Shown: positions 12,801 to 26,423 of the stretch, piece by piece
How the letters are laid out: each line of letters starts with the position of its first letter
Position numbering within the stretch: the stretch's first letter is position 1
Source of the DNA: Taenia hydatigena
Taxonomy: Eukaryota; Platyhelminthes; Cestoda; Cyclophyllidea; Taeniidae
Assembly (NCBI GenBank): GCA_036345935.2
Contig: JADWOT020000007.1
Coordinates: 8,430,163 to 8,494,162, forward strand
DNA: 64,000 nucleotides
Direction: 5' to 3'
Notes under the pieces: model-generated
Seen by the model: the letters and a program-made list of their open reading frames with translations, nothing else
The model's database searches: none
What the model was told of the DNA's origin: nothing
Translations under genes and position numbers: made by a program

Positions 12801-15664
12801 GAAAAAGACCATATCCCTTATCAGTATTTTCAAACAAACCTTTCAACCGGATACGCAGTGCGTTTGTCTCTAACCATTCAGCCACTCAGAAGTGCAAATG
12901 CACAAACGTGTTGTTCAATTAATGCGGCATGATGCTTAATCGGTAAAAAGCTCTTTTAATATCAGTTGAAGTCTGAGTGGTAGATGTCCAAAGTATTTGC
13001 TAAAATGCAAGGGGACTTTGCTTTATCCCAATATCAGTACTGATTTGTAAGTACTCCCTTTAATTTTTACAATAATACGCGTTGAATTGAGTCAAAAAGT
13101 ACCATAAACAGTTAGTCGCCTACATCGCACCTTTCGATCTACCTTCCCAGACCGCTTTTATCTAGCTATCTTTCTATTTATCCATTTCTATACCTTCTCC
13201 TGATGAAAACTGACCTCTCACGCGCAAAGACTCCTTCATCTGGTATGATATAGAATTCCTTTTAGTGATTCCCTAACTTCTTTCAGATGGCGGGCCTAGC
13301 ATTAGCGTTTTTCGCAAGCATATTTCAATGCGCACGCTCATATGAACGCGGTTCAGATGCATCACAGCGCACTGTACCCAAGCACGCATTAAGAGCTGTA
13401 GCACAGCAGAACACAAAGCAAAATATCATTCACAAAGCCAGCTAAGGTTCCTAATCAACAGATGCTTGCTAGCCCATTTCAGTTCAAGTTGGATTAATTT
13501 CAAATAGATTAGTGTATTGACGTCAATGCCGGGGAGTCAATAGTGTTAACAACCATGTCGACTCGTCTCCGACTGATCTGCCTTTTACTTCCCTGTCTTC
13601 GTCACCTCATTTGGTACCCAAATACATGCGACTACAGTGTCTAGTCTCATGTTGCCTGTGAGCGTAACAAATTGTTGCGCACCTTGGTGGTCAGTAGTTA
13701 AACCACCTGTCAAAATAAGGCCGAGGAATTCTCAGCCCTAAACTATCAGAGAGACAGCTTGATGTACTCCCACCGAATACCCTGGGATATGTAATGCCGC
13801 AATGTGCTGCACAATGCCACAGTGCCGCGTGCGCATACCCACCTCATCTTCTATCTTCCCTTCCCTTCCTCGACGTCCACATCCACCTCTACCCCCGCTG
13901 CATCACTGTCTATGCGTCACTCAGCCAACTAGTAATTGTTTGAATGCGCACACACACACCTCGACCTTATGAGACTGTTGAAGCTCGCCAATGTGGCCTG
14001 GCGTATTGCTTGTGCCAAAATGCAGGTAAGAGATAAAATAATTTAAGAAATGCGGACATTGCAGGTAGAGTAGCGCAGTGGAAGTGTGCTGAGCTTGGAA
14101 CTCAGAGGTCTGTAGATCAAAGTTCCGCTTCGCCATTTGACCATTTATTCGCCCAGTCGGATTTAGCTGCACCGCGCATTGATGCTTTACTTACTTGGCC
14201 TAAAATTTTATGTCCACCAAATGTTTAACTGCCGCTTCTCTTCAGCTCTACATCCAATCAACGTGATCTGTGCAAGGGAACGCTCTGCTGCGTGAATGTT
14301 GCGGAGGCCAGTCTGATAACAAAGGTGGTTGTGCGCTTGTCTCCTAATGCTCAAGTAAACTTAAAGTCAACCCTGCGAATAATGAGCTATCACAAAATTT
14401 CAGAGTTCTGATTAAAAAGTTCATGGAATTCTAGAATGGGAATCCAATGCGGTTGCTATTTTTGTATCGGCGCAGAATGGGGATTGTAGTCTGCATCGGC
14501 AAAATACAAAGGGGCTTTACTGTAAAAATAAAGGTAATAAGTGGGTGAGGGAGTAGCGAAAGGAGTTTCTCCCCATGTCGTCCCCAAAACATTTGATGTG
14601 GTTCCTTATATTGTCATTCCTCACTGGAAGTACTAACATTACCAAGACTCAAGAGCGACTAAAATGCAAAATTAAACAAAATTTTGTACTTCGAGTTCAA
14701 AGGGAGTTGGATTCAAGGGCAGCCATGGTAAAAGTTTAAATTTGTGTCTGCACATATTTTGAGCATGCATACAGCGACAAAAGATTTATTACAGCTTAGA
14801 TCTTTAAAGGCTAAGTAAAATTGAGATGCGAGTAACAAGTATAAAATGCCATATCATTCTTATTATTAGCAGCAAGGTAACGAAATAGCGCCAAAATGTG
14901 ACCGAAAAAAGCTTGGGTAGCATAACTTTACACATTTCAAAATGTTTGGGACGACTTGCACATGCATAGCCAATGAAGATAATCTTTAAAGCGCTCACGG
15001 AGAATAGGAAAAGGCTTATGGCCTTTGCCATGCTAGAGTCGGACTTAGCTCTAGTGCTTAAATGTTATCAATCCCTCAGCACAAAGGCAAAGCCAAGTAG
15101 AAAAGGCCAATTAGCCCTTCTGGCTTGAGAGTGTCACATAGATATTTCCGCCTGACAGCTTAAATACACATACTTCACGAATGTAGTTGACTTTGTTAAT
15201 GAAAACTGAACTAAAGGAGAGCCGAAATGCTTGATGTAAGGTTGGTTAAAGTTTATTAATGCAAAACACTTAAATTGAAAGTGGTTATTTCTGTCACGAA
15301 TCCATTCTCTTAAATAATTTAGAGTTAATTGCATTTTTATAGGTCAGCGATTCGCTGGACTAAGTTACAACTGCTTTAAAACTAGACGATGCTTAATTCA
15401 GTGTTTTAAATTACGGGTTATGCATTTTGACTAAAATAAAGCAGCATCATAGCCATGACAACTTCATCAAGGGATGGACTACAAAAAATTGATAAAACAA
15501 ACGGCAGTTGGTTATTACTGCACAGTAGGGTATCCCTTAGGGCGAAAGGATAGGCCATGTCCAAGGAAATTGAGGTCCCTCAATCTGTGACCGGTGCTGC
15601 TGCTAATTCCAAGGCAGGTGTGTACAGTGCTCTAAGTGATGATGCTGTGTTAGAACACATCGTT
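9836..15664. other. Intergenic or intronic DNA, no gene recognised
   Basis: Only short frames are present. The longest, 128 codons on the minus strand at 11844-12230, is not beyond chance. Inside it, 12008-12088 minus is an 81-base open block bounded by TAG acceptor and CCAG|gtaatc donor signals, which is too weak to call. A short CA dinucleotide run sits near 13948-13959. Nothing else was recognised. Confidence 0.4.
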
Positions 15665-16005
15665 CTTTGTGGTGTGACTCTATGGATTAATGTTAGCGCA
15701 TCAGACTCCAGATCAGAAGGCTGCGTGCTTCCTCCTACCTCGTCCTCCTTTGCCGTTGCCTGCAGCACACGCCTTGGCTTGGGTTCTCCTTCTGTTGTCA
15801 ATTTCGTTACTATATCGCTGCTCTTACTACTGCCGTTACATCCGCGGTAGCAACACCATCGTCGCAAATGATGTTCCCTACATTTCCTTGTTTTTTGCTG
15901 TAAAATAATTTTGTTACCCCTTTTGGTTACTCTGAGTGCCAGGACAATGTTTAAAATTCGACCAATTTTTACTGGTGTGTCGCGGTAGGAGGAATTCTGA
16001 GCTTC
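15665..16005 (+). repeat. tRNA-Trp-derived SINE, copy 1
   Basis: The head contains TAGCGCATCAGACTCCAGAT followed by CAGAAGGCTGCGTG, nearly identical to the D-stem through variable region of tRNA-Trp (CCA); the T arm is missing. The body is pyrimidine-rich, with GCCGTTGCCTGCAG and later ACAATGTTTAAAATTCGACC. It matches 24520-24870 in order and orientation. The open frames here on both strands are inside the repeat. Confidence 0.7.
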
Positions 16006-19000
16006 ATTGATGTCAGTTTCAAAATAAAAGCTTTGTAGGGACAAATTTGCCCTTGCTTAAGCTTTCGTATAGTAACTTCTTTAAGTCCTCTCTTGCACTT
16101 CACGCCACTATAAGGCAATAAGATAATAAAACTATCATTATTTTTACGTGAGCATCAAAGGAGACGTGCTTCCAATAAAACATTTTTATCGAGGAAGAAG
16201 AACACACAGGAGTATACCTAAGCGACAAATGCAGGGAAGAATACCACACTGATCGATTATTCCATCGTTTTTCATCTGCATCAGCTCGCAAAGATTCCCT
16301 ATTGAAGAGATGCCTGAATCCAGGAGGCATGCAAAGTACAGTCTGAAGAGGATTCGCATATAACGGTCGATACAAAGACTTACTCCGCATCAAGTGAGGC
16401 TATGTAAGTGGCTATTATTGTTTGTATGCGCCACTACCTCTGCATGCGCGACTTTAGCACCAAACTTGTACCAAGAAAAATAATACGCGGAAAACAAAAA
16501 TAACCTGCGAAAACAGCAGAAGGATGTTTAAATTGGGCTTAAGGTCTCCTAATCTGCGTATATGTCCGTGTTACACAACAGCACTTACATTAGTTAGTAG
16601 CATCAGGCCTAATAGACTAGCTTTAGCAAGTATTCTTATGCTCAAGTCAACCAAAGCAACTAAGTTATTGAAAAAGCTTAACAGCTGTGAATGTTTTAGC
16701 TTTGCCATAGGAACCGAGTTTTAGCAAAAATTCATACCCTTAATCGCCGAGATGAAAGGTTTGGTACAGAGTCGTCACCGTACGAGTCACACCCAGTCAG
16801 AAGCTTGTCATCACATAAGCTATCAATTCAATAGGTCGTAGGTATAGCAAAATTCATTCCATCTGGACGTGAAAGACGATAAGAAGACAAAGAATTGTTA
16901 AGAGAATACTATCATGCGCAATTATCTGGCAAGTTAGTTTATGGCGTTGGGTCTTATATAACGCCTACGATCCGGTGTGGGTTCTTTCAGCTAAGCTCGT
17001 CTTCTTTCTAGTCATGCATAGCAAACAAAGAAGTACATGGTTACTCGGTCTAAACCTATTCATCCAGGAGCGTCAAGCGGCGTGTGTACGACAGAGCATT
17101 ATTAATGCCTGCAATTGCTGGAATACGAAAACAGTCTTTTCATTTTCGTAAAAAAATGTAATAGTTGTATACGCAACTCGCCAATATTGGTGCTGTTCAT
17201 GTGCCTCCTTACAAATTCCATCGCTTGCATGCATACCACAATTAACGCATTACAAAATCGCCAACTGATCAGAAAACTGCTAATCAAAAGCATCTGTAGG
17301 TTTGAGAGATGACGAAATTTGAGGTAAGAACACGCCACTCTTAAGTGTTCAGCACTAGCATCGCTTCCTTTGCGTATCTTTCCAGCCTCACAATTAACCT
17401 TGCTCACAGCCCATGAGCTACCAAACTTAAATCGACATTTCCTCTGCTGACATAAGCTGGATCCGCATCAGTCCTTAAGTATCGCATCTGCTGCGATGAC
17501 AGAGAACATTTACTTCGGCGATGGAAACAGATAATCACACATTGTTTTCTGACCTGCTGAATACTCCTAGCCGACCGTCTAATTTTTCATCCGTGTAAAT
17601 ATTTAGCCAGCACTTTCCTCAAGCCTTGGTTACGAAAGCTAAAATATGAGTCATTCGTGTGGTTTACACTTCTTTTACTTGTGCTTCCTAACTTACTCGG
17701 TTTGTTGCACTTTGCAAGTAGGCTATTCTTTTCCGGTCTGATTTTATGCATGCACACCGAAGGCACTGTCTAAGCTGCACAGAAGTCCTAGTATCATCGC
17801 AATAGCATTTGTGGCCGCTTTTCCTCCAGACACTCGTTCTTCCACCATAACTGCTGGCCAATGAATGCTAGCAGCTGCGACACATGCAAGGCGGAATTTG
17901 TGACTACAAAATACGATCTTGGGGCTGAGTTGCCTCCCCTGCTAGACCTACGAGCAAGCATGCAGCAGTAAAGGCATCAATTAAGAATGTTTGGAAATAA
18001 GGAGTTATGCTGCGCGTGTTTATAACTTTGCTTCGATGCTGCATTTGATAAGATTTTCCTATGCTTATCTTATCAAAATTGCACTAGATATTTCTTTTTT
18101 TACCACGATTAATGGAAGTAGCTTTCCAAACAAAGTTCTAACTACGTCCGCTTAGTTAAGCTTAGTAGCAGAGGAGAGTGAGAGGATTAGAAGGCGACTG
18201 GTATTTGGCTGTTGAATGTTTTTTAGTTTAAAACGGAATGAAGCACAGAGGTAGTTGTCACCTCATAATGCTCACTCCATTCATTCGAGCAGAGTAAATA
18301 CTTTAGTGGATGTGATGTGTTGAATGACATGACGTGAGGGTTGTGAAATGGTATTTTAGAAGGGCAGGCCTATTCTTGTGGAAGTGGTATTGATAGTGAG
18401 TGCCATCACTTCAAACCCATCTTTCCGTACTAAAGTTTAGGGATTGTACCGTGGCGTTGCAAAACCAATAGCATTGTCTAGGCCTTTCTGGTTTCTTATT
18501 CTCAAAGACATTAAAGAACAAACTTCATTCGCCTCCTGGTACGATCAGTCGTCCGCCTGCCTTTTCACACAAAGAGGTGCCGCATGTTGTTGGTGCACAA
18601 GAATACACTGCTTTGATTGTTGGTACGTGCAGAAGCTGGCATGTCTCTCAGCTCCCTTAATCAACTGGATAACTAGCTGCAAATGCTGTAATCCTCCAGT
18701 TTACTAGTGTGTGCAATAAACGCATCTACTTATTTGGCTCAGAATTTACAACCCTCATGTTGTTGGTGCCAGAACCGTGTGATTGTTTGGAGGTTCATCA
18801 TCATTTACTTGTAAGCATCAACTCGTGCGCAAAAAAGCAAATAAAAAACTTGCGAGCAAGCAACGAAGCAAGACATATTTGCTGCCAATGGCGGAGCAAA
18901 TAATCTAACTGACCACGTGACCAGAAGCACCTTCATGGAAACGGCATTCACGGCTCGAGTCTTTCGAGGGTGCATGAAACTTCGTCTCTGTTTAGAAGAA

Positions 19001-22000
19001 GCGTTTGAAGTCTGTGGTGCTGCTAAAGAAAAATGGCCTTGTTGGGGGTAAATTGCACACTTTCGCATTGGTTTTTTCCTCAGACCAGAGCGAAAGCCAT
19101 TTGCCTCAAGCAGGTTATTTATCGAGGTAGAGAGATCGAGGCGGCAACTCCTGGCATATAGCTGCTAAGCAACTGTGCTCCAAAGGTCATATGATATTCT
19201 GACATCAATGACGCATCTGACTTGCTAATCTCCCTTATCCCATTATGAAATCACTACTTAGCTCAGCTTTATTGTCTTTGTCATGAGCGAGCAGACATTG
19301 TCTTGGATCCCGTTTGAACCACAGCCTGCTTACATCCCACTTGTTAGCTAAAAGTAGTTTAGTGTTTACTAAATTTTAGCGCATTTACGTTCATTAACTA
19401 TCCCTTTTTAATTAGCTATAATCTCACTAGGAATGTAGATGAATTTGCAAGAGGATTTAACTTTCAGCATTTGATGTTCTTTGCCCTCGTTATAATCGTG
19501 AATGGCTATATCTCTCAAGCTTTCTAACAACCACAGTCTCTCTAAAGCATGCAGACGAGTTATATGTGGAAAACGAAAATAGACTAGTAGATTTGAGCTG
19601 CCAGTGTGTGAACCATGACCTCAAAGCGAGTCAACCTGTAAATAATGAACAGTCTTGCACTAAGGGTTGGCAAGCCGTCTTCAACAGCGAAAGTGGTTGT
19701 AGGGCTCATCATCAGATCCAGTAGCATTTCCCACTTTCACCTAGTCTCCTCTTACTCCTATGCTGTTGCTTCCTTACCTTTTTAGATCAAGCTCTGTGTA
19801 ATAAAATGCCGTCCTATGATAGGTGGATGTCTCGATGCAATTAGGTCTCTAAAAGATTTCCTTTCTTTCATTCACCATCTGCAACGTTAACGAGAACAGG
19901 CTCAGCGCATGTCGGAAGGGTAATGCCAAAGTTAAGCAAGCCAATGAAGTGAGTGGAATCAATCGTTTGTCTTTTACGATTAGTTTCCTGCCGACAGAGC
20001 GCACGAACACGGTGTCTTGAACACGGACCCCTAGCCAGGGTAGTATGGACTGAAGACTCCTTAAGAGGCACACGGATGTTAACTTTTCTATTAGTGAATT
20101 GGTTGATACCAACCATGTCGCGAAACAATTGAAGCCATAATGTTAAATTGAGTGTCTGAGTCTCTACTGCTAACTTATTCATATAATCATTGATCTAGTG
20201 ACTCTTTGAATACGCCTATTTCAGCATTGCACGCATTATGTTGATCTACAATACCGTGCATAATTTAATTTTCATATGGTTTCGTGAAATTTAAAGGCCT
20301 ATTTTAGCCGTCACCATTATGCTCAACTAAACGGACTCAAATTATTGGTTAGCAAGATTTGATTGTTATCTTTTGCATTTGCCTATTTATTTGGCAAGGC
20401 TTTAAATCCGAATACTTGGTCTTTATTAAGTAAAACGAGCTGATAATTTTCGAAAAGTTGCTGTAACTCACCGGCTCTTGGTCGGCCTACTTACGGTTCC
20501 TTTCCTGCCTCAATTTGTTAAGCGCTTCTTCGAAGTAAAATTAAAAATGGAATGCATTAAATGCTGGGCAAGGAATGGTTGACAAAAGACCTAAATCACG
20601 ATAAATGCAACTATGTACTTCAAATATTCAAAATAAGTTTTAGTTGCTTTAGTGCCATTGGTTCTACCGAGCCCCAATTGAATAGCCAATAGATGAAGCG
20701 TTTATTATAGACGGGGAAAATGAAGCAGAAAAGCAGAGTGAACGCTTGACTGTTTCAATACTCCTAATTGATCACACCGCTAGCCTTTAACCATCACATC
20801 TAGACAGCATTTTGCCTTTGAATGCACAACTATCTTTACTTTTGTTATCCATCAAACCTGGTATGTCAAAAAATTTTCAGCACTATCGCTGTTGGTTGAT
20901 TGAGCTGATTGACACTTTCTTTTTAGACAGTTCTTCCCAGTAGTCAGTACCAGCGTTAAGTGTTTAAAGATTGATGAAAGACATTAATTTCCGCAAGTCT
21001 TGTGATTTCTATTTCACTCTATGTGGAATGTAAGTAACTACAATTAGAACAAATAATGGTCTACATTGTAGAAATAATACCATATATCATGCTTTGGAAT
21101 CAGTGAGATAAAATAAAAGTGAGACGTGGTAAAAACATAGCCTCAGGATTAATGCGAATTGGAACTGGGCATTGCCAACCACACAACACCGAAAATAAGG
21201 GCACATCTGCAACTGCGGGGCCGCCCAACCTAATCGAAACTGCCTAGTTACCCTTATCAAGCCAGCAATGCCAAGGAAAGAAAGAGGAAGAAGAGGGGAA
21301 AGAGGAGGTGTGCGTTTCATTTGAATGTGGTCAGATATTCACACAGGCGGTGCAGTTGTAGTCACGTGCGCGTGATCCCTCCAATTCCTTGCCTTGCATA
21401 AAAAATAAGAACAGCTTTGCCTCAGAAAAGTCTTGCGCCTACTTACTTAATTTCCACACGACAATCCATCTATCCGTCAGCACATTGTTCGCCTACTACT
21501 TCTTTGTTGTTGCCAATTTTGCTGCGATAAATACGGCATTAGTTTCCGTCAGCATCTTGTGCAATCAGTCCATCTGAAGCATGTTAGCGCAACTAAAGCC
21601 CATCACCATATTAAATTAAAGCTATTGCGGCACAAGAAGGGCGGAGAAATTCGTCACGAGGCATACACTTTTAAAAGGTGCAAATGTTCCAGTGGACGAG
21701 ACCTTATCAACTCCTTCTGTATAAAGCCCTGATTGAGCAGCTATGATATTGAAAGTAGGCTGAGTTCAACCCACTCCTGATGATCAGAAAGCAGGAATGG
21801 ATGTGCACGGAAAGCAAATATTAGCGCGAATCGAGGAAAGGATAAGGGTAGAAGAAGAAAGCGATTGCGAGTCGATGCAGTGCTTAGCAAACTGATAGCT
21901 AAGAATAAAGAGGCGTACAAAAGGACGACACGTATGGGCTCTGAATGGGTCAAGTGTCCCCAACGTCCGGATTCAACGTCATTGCAGTCGTTAATTGTAA

Positions 22001-24519
22001 AGCTTCGCCTAAATATACTTGAATCGAAGCCCCAAGTGGTGCAACCATAAAATGAAGGCACCAAAGAAAATGTGATGGAAGAAGTTTGCATAATCCCACT
22101 GGCATACCCATGTTGACATGCTAAGACAAAATTCTTCAACATCTTTTCACATATCGAGAGAAGTTGCGCATACGAGGAATGGGGATACCATTTGGCATCC
22201 AATCCATGAGAAGAGTGCTTGAGCTGTTTGCTCGTACAAAGTGTTTGCCCATCAGTCTATATGTTGCACATCGTGATTGATGTAGCGCAAGTTGTTCCGT
22301 TGAGACTGCGCATACAGCCAGTGCAGATGTCCAACTATACATCCTCTTATCATACTAGAAGGTTATTTTGCCTCCAACCAACACAGTTTACGTCTCTTGT
22401 GGTTCGTCCCTTACCATAGATTGCTACGAAGTTCCGACTTAAATAGCATGAACCGGGAGTATGCCAGTCGCCTCAATGGCACTAAGCTAAGTGATTGCTG
22501 ATATGGCAAAATTATGGAGATCAATGAGCAGCTTTTATTATTTGAGCGTTATTTCAAACTTACGTGTCTGCAGTGGAAAGCCAAATGTACTTGTGCAGAA
22601 CAAAGGCTTTTTCTAAAACTTCACTCTCACAAGATGGGAACCCGAACACCTTCGAAGGAGAGGCTGCCAACAGACCTTCAGACTTTACTCAAATCTGGTT
22701 AATTATGCACCGTGATGATTTCCAACATCATTGGCACGTGCTGGCACTCTTATGAATTTACCAACGCTCCGTTTCTGTCACAGATAATCCTCGATGGAAG
22801 GCGACATTGTCTAAAGCTAGAATTCTCAAATTCCCTATAGTCCACAAAATGATGATCGTCTTCTCAGAGTTTGAGTTCTACTAAGGCCATTGGTACTTCT
22901 CCATTACTTTAAATTCAGTGCTTCATTGTTGCCCTTTGCTATTAATAGCCTCCTAACCAGTTGATCAAATAAAACCAGTGGTCTGTATAAGCCCTTTCAT
23001 TCAGGATTGTCAACTACAATGCATAAGTATGCGACCTATACAGAGGAGCACTCTGCTTGCAGGAAGGTTATTAATGGCCGTCTCTGATAACCAAAGGTCA
23101 TCGTGCGCTTGACACCCATTACCCAGGTTAAGTTAAATTCAACTCACACACAAGGAGCTATTTCACAGCCTCTAATAATATCATCAGTAAAGTACTGTTT
23201 CGAGGTTCATTAATCAAAAAGCCACTGAGCATCAACTGTTGGGACTCGGTGACAAAACTTTGTAGAACCTTGTGAAATCAAACGCGGTGAATTGTGCCAA
23301 GCACGTATTGCACCATTCTACTTCCTTCATTTTTTGAGAAAAAAGAGTAAATTGAAGGCTTTTGAATTTATAAGAGAAAGCTATAACTTCTCTGACTCAT
23401 TGCAATGTTGCTTTAGGACAATGGCGCACCAACCAGGTGCATGAAGGAACTGAATTAATGCTCACATTTTCATTTAGCCTAGCCGCTCCTCTTTGTGGCG
23501 AAACCAATTTATTCATCATTACCTAATGCATCCATTTCAGTTTTTTCTTCTGTCTCGACCGTACAAGGTTGTTAACTTGCCCAACTTTTACTTTGATACG
23601 TCTTGATAAAGATCTGCGGGTTGGTAAAATGATTGCAAAAACCTATAGCTGCACTGCAATTTATGTGCATATCACTAAAAATTGAGCTCTAGGTTGACGG
23701 TGACTAAAGAAGGAGCGCTGGTTTTCAGCAGTCGCCCAGGTGGTAGAATCGCCATAAGAATCATTTAAACAATTAGTGTTTCATCAGCCATGGCTACAGG
23801 TAAAGCTATGGACGTAAATTTTGAAGCAGTAGGGTTTCACAAATCATGCGTAATTAACAAAAGATATAGTTTAGGCCGAATTGGTGTATGGCGTAGGAAA
23901 ACGTTTTTGCCACAATAGATGTAATTAATCCATCTCTTAGTTTTCCGTTTAGACACGTATAATTGTTAGCCATTCAGAAGTCCATTGCTTTGGAGAGAAA
24001 AAGAGTAACAGATTGCGAGATAAGAAAGTGAGTGCTGGCTAATCCCCAAAGAAACGAAGTGTGATTTTTAAATGTTCATGTCAACTATGTGTGCATGGAC
24101 CCTTAACACTTTCGCTTCATGTCTGCAGTATTTTTAAAATCGTGGAGCCAGTATATGCGGTAGCGATGGAACACATGCTTTGTCTTGGTCACATCACCCG
24201 AAGGTGGTTAAGACGTGGTTTTGAGTGCATTTATCTAAAGGCTCTTAAAGGCACTCGGCTCATTCTCAGAAGTCTAGTGGTTTCCTGGCATGAAATGGAC
24301 TGGTTCACGTCGTCATATTTGTTCTAAAAATAAAGCTGTCAGGATGTCGGCTGTTTGCACTATTGAACGGGCTAATAAATGACGAACATTATGATCTGGA
24401 GTGGCCTGAGTCGCAGTCTGTGAACAGGTGATTAAGTCGAAGTGTCATTTTAGGTCGTAAAGTAGTAATGTCTTGCAAATCTGAGTGTCTAAGTGTCTAA
24501 AGCATGCCCCTTAACTCGT
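16006..24519. other. Intergenic or intronic DNA, no gene recognised
   Basis: About 8.5 kb with no supportable gene. Frames up to 153 codons (21741-22202 minus) lie in slightly GC-richer, repeat-like patches, for example 19.85-20.18 kb and 21.74-22.2 kb. No RNA gene was recognised. Confidence 0.4.
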
Positions 24520-24870
24520 CAACCACATAGCTCTTTATACTATCACTCCGGGTCGAGGGGTTACGTGTTCAAATCGCGTCGGAATCAGTACTTATTTCCT
24601 TCTACCCTACCCTCCTTACCATTGCCTGCAGTACACATCTAACCTGTATTTGCCTCCTGTCATTACTTACGTTAATGCATCGCTATCGCCACTACTGCCG
24701 TTAGTTTCATGCTGACGGCAGGATCATAATGCATAAAGTCCTCCGCATTCCTCTCTTCTTCACTCCAAGATGATTCTTCATTCTAACCTTTTGGTCAACC
24801 TGAGTAAAACAATGTCTAAAATTGGACTACTTATCACTGGCGTATGGCGGTAGTAAGAATGATGAACTGC
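24520..24870 (+). repeat. tRNA-Trp-derived SINE, copy 2
   Basis: Bases 24543-24587 align to the 3' half of tRNA-Trp, including an intact B box GTGTTCAAATCGCGTC. The anticodon loop is mutated. The body matches copy 1 at 15665: GCCTGCAG, ACTACTGCCGTTA and ACAATGTCTAAAATTGGAC occur in the same order. Copy 1 keeps the 5' half of the tRNA and copy 2 the 3' half, so together they define the ancestral head. Confidence 0.7.
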
Positions 24871-25200
24871 AATCTAAGGACAATTTTGCATTTGCTCAAT
24901 TTTCATGTGGTTATTTTAATTTCACTTCTCTGCTAGACCCCATTAATAATTTGTTGTGCGTTGGGCGCTGCTCACAGCTTAAAGGTGTTTGGCAGTCTAA
25001 TAAAGTTGAGGAATAGATTCTGCTTCATCCAAATGACTTAAGGCGCTTTGACTTTAAATGTTTCGTCCCATGGCTACATAACATCATCAACATGCCAAAT
25101 TATTTTCACTCCTGAATTTGCATGTTTTTGTTTTCTGATGTTATTTTTTGAGTGCTGCATGACTTGCTCATCCTGAGATGGGTTTGAAATAAAGAGCACA

Positions 25201-25201
25201 N
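25201..25201. other. Ambiguous base (N)
   Basis: This is the only non-ACGT character in the window. It marks an unresolved base in the assembly. Confidence 0.95.
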
Positions 25202-25206
25202 CAGTT

Positions 25207-25434
25207 TCATGCCTTGACTAGGTCTTGACGCATAGCATGAAGAAAGGTATTGCGTAGCAACAACCTGGATGCGGTTGGATGGATGAGGGATGTGGCAAGG
25301 GTTATGGTGAATTTGTCGGTCTCCGGGCGAGTGGCGGGACCGGCATCGTAGGTAATTTGAGCTCGTAGGAGCACGTGCTGAACCGCATCGGTTCGGTGGT
25401 GGAACTCAATAATTTTCAACTCACTTGACATCAC
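25207..25434 (-). other. GC-richer open block of unknown nature (75 codons)
   Basis: A 75-codon minus-strand frame coincides with a local GC-rich island in AT-rich surroundings, with protein-like composition (for example AQITYDAGPATRPETDKF). No splice partner, homologue or second copy was recognised. It may be an exon, or a fragment of a repeat or retrocopy. Confidence 0.2.
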
Positions 25435-26225
25435 TCTTCCTCATCCCCACATTGCGCATTATTTTCCCATAAATTATACCCTTCCTTCTTATTTTATTCC
25501 TCACAATATCTATTCCCTGTCTAACATTCAGAGTGCCCTTCTCACCTGTTCACTTACTTCGTTTTATTCGCCGTTCATGGAAGTGTTCACACAGTTCGTT
25601 CACAAATCACACTATTTTCCAACTAATTTAATTGTTCCGCTCCTGCTTGTCGATTATCCTTAGCATTTCCTTGCTGATTTTGTAAATACGAAGTATCTGA
25701 GTGATTGTAACGTTTTCAAACAAAAAGGTGCTGTCGACCCCACGTGTGTAAACTGTCAGTATTTTCAGAAATGTTACATCTGCCCGAATACTTGTTGATT
25801 TCTGTTGCCACTGTTAGTTCCCTGCCGTCGGGGAGACGCCTAGTTTATATGGATGCACCACTTTAGCCGTGTTCGCCTTATTGGCGACTGCTAACAAAGG
25901 TTGGCATGCTTCGAACCTGTTGTGCACAATTTCTGTACCCAGCACTGTGACAACCCGAAGTCTCGTGTAGCCGCGCTGACAAGGATAGGCATCCTCCTGT
26001 GGCATTTGCTTGCTAATCGATGCTGGCGTCTATTGTAGTTCAAATTTCACCTGAGACCAATCGTATAAGCTTGCATTAATTAGTGAGCACGATTGACATG
26101 CGCCGACTGCTGCTGCAATTTTGGATGATGGGTATTACCACTCACCACAAGGTCGAGGGATAATCAGCCCATAAATGCCCCCTTTTAACGACTCAAGGTA
26201 ACAACGGCGGGAAAGATGAGCTGCT

Positions 26226-26298
26226 CATCCTGGGTGGGACTCGAACCCACAATCTTCGGCTCCGGAAACCGACGCCTTATCCATTGGGCCACCAGGAC
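26226..26298 (-). tRNA. tRNA-Arg (anticodon CCG)
   Basis: On the minus strand this is a complete 73-base cloverleaf. The acceptor stem GTCCTGG pairs with CCAGGAT (one G-U). The D arm is GTGGCCCAATGGATAAGGC, the anticodon stem TCGGT/GCCGA encloses loop TTCCGGA (anticodon CCG), and the T arm is GTGGG-TTCGAGT-CCCAC. The A and B box positions are canonical. The sequence is very close to known animal tRNA-Arg-CCG genes. No intron and no encoded CCA. It lies 53 bases from, and is divergent to, the tRNA-Pro gene. Confidence 0.95.
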
Positions 26299-26351
26299 TA
26301 AACTGCTTGTTGCATTAAAGTATTGTTGCTAATTTGCCGCATCGTTCGTGC

Positions 26352-26423
26352 GGCTCAGTGGTCTAGGGGTATGATTCTCGCTTTGGGTGCGAGAGGTCCC
26401 GGGTTCAAATCCCGGCTGAGCCC
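26352..26423 (+). tRNA. tRNA-Pro (anticodon TGG)
   Basis: A complete 72-base cloverleaf. The acceptor GGCTCAG pairs perfectly with CTGAGCC and the discriminator is C. The anticodon arm CTCGC-TTTGGGT-GCGAG gives TGG, and the T arm is CCGGG-TTCAAAT-CCCGG. It is nearly identical to animal tRNA-Pro-TGG over its full length. The first T4 run downstream is in CACTTTTACC near 26466, a likely Pol III terminator. This is a functional gene by every feature visible. Confidence 0.96.

Noticed and set aside
15557..16044. Open frames of 97 and 154 codons on opposite strands
   Set aside because: They lie almost entirely inside tRNA-Trp SINE copy 1.
21741..22202. 153-codon minus-strand open frame
   Set aside because: Same reasoning: overlapping frames, no homologue, no supporting splice sites.
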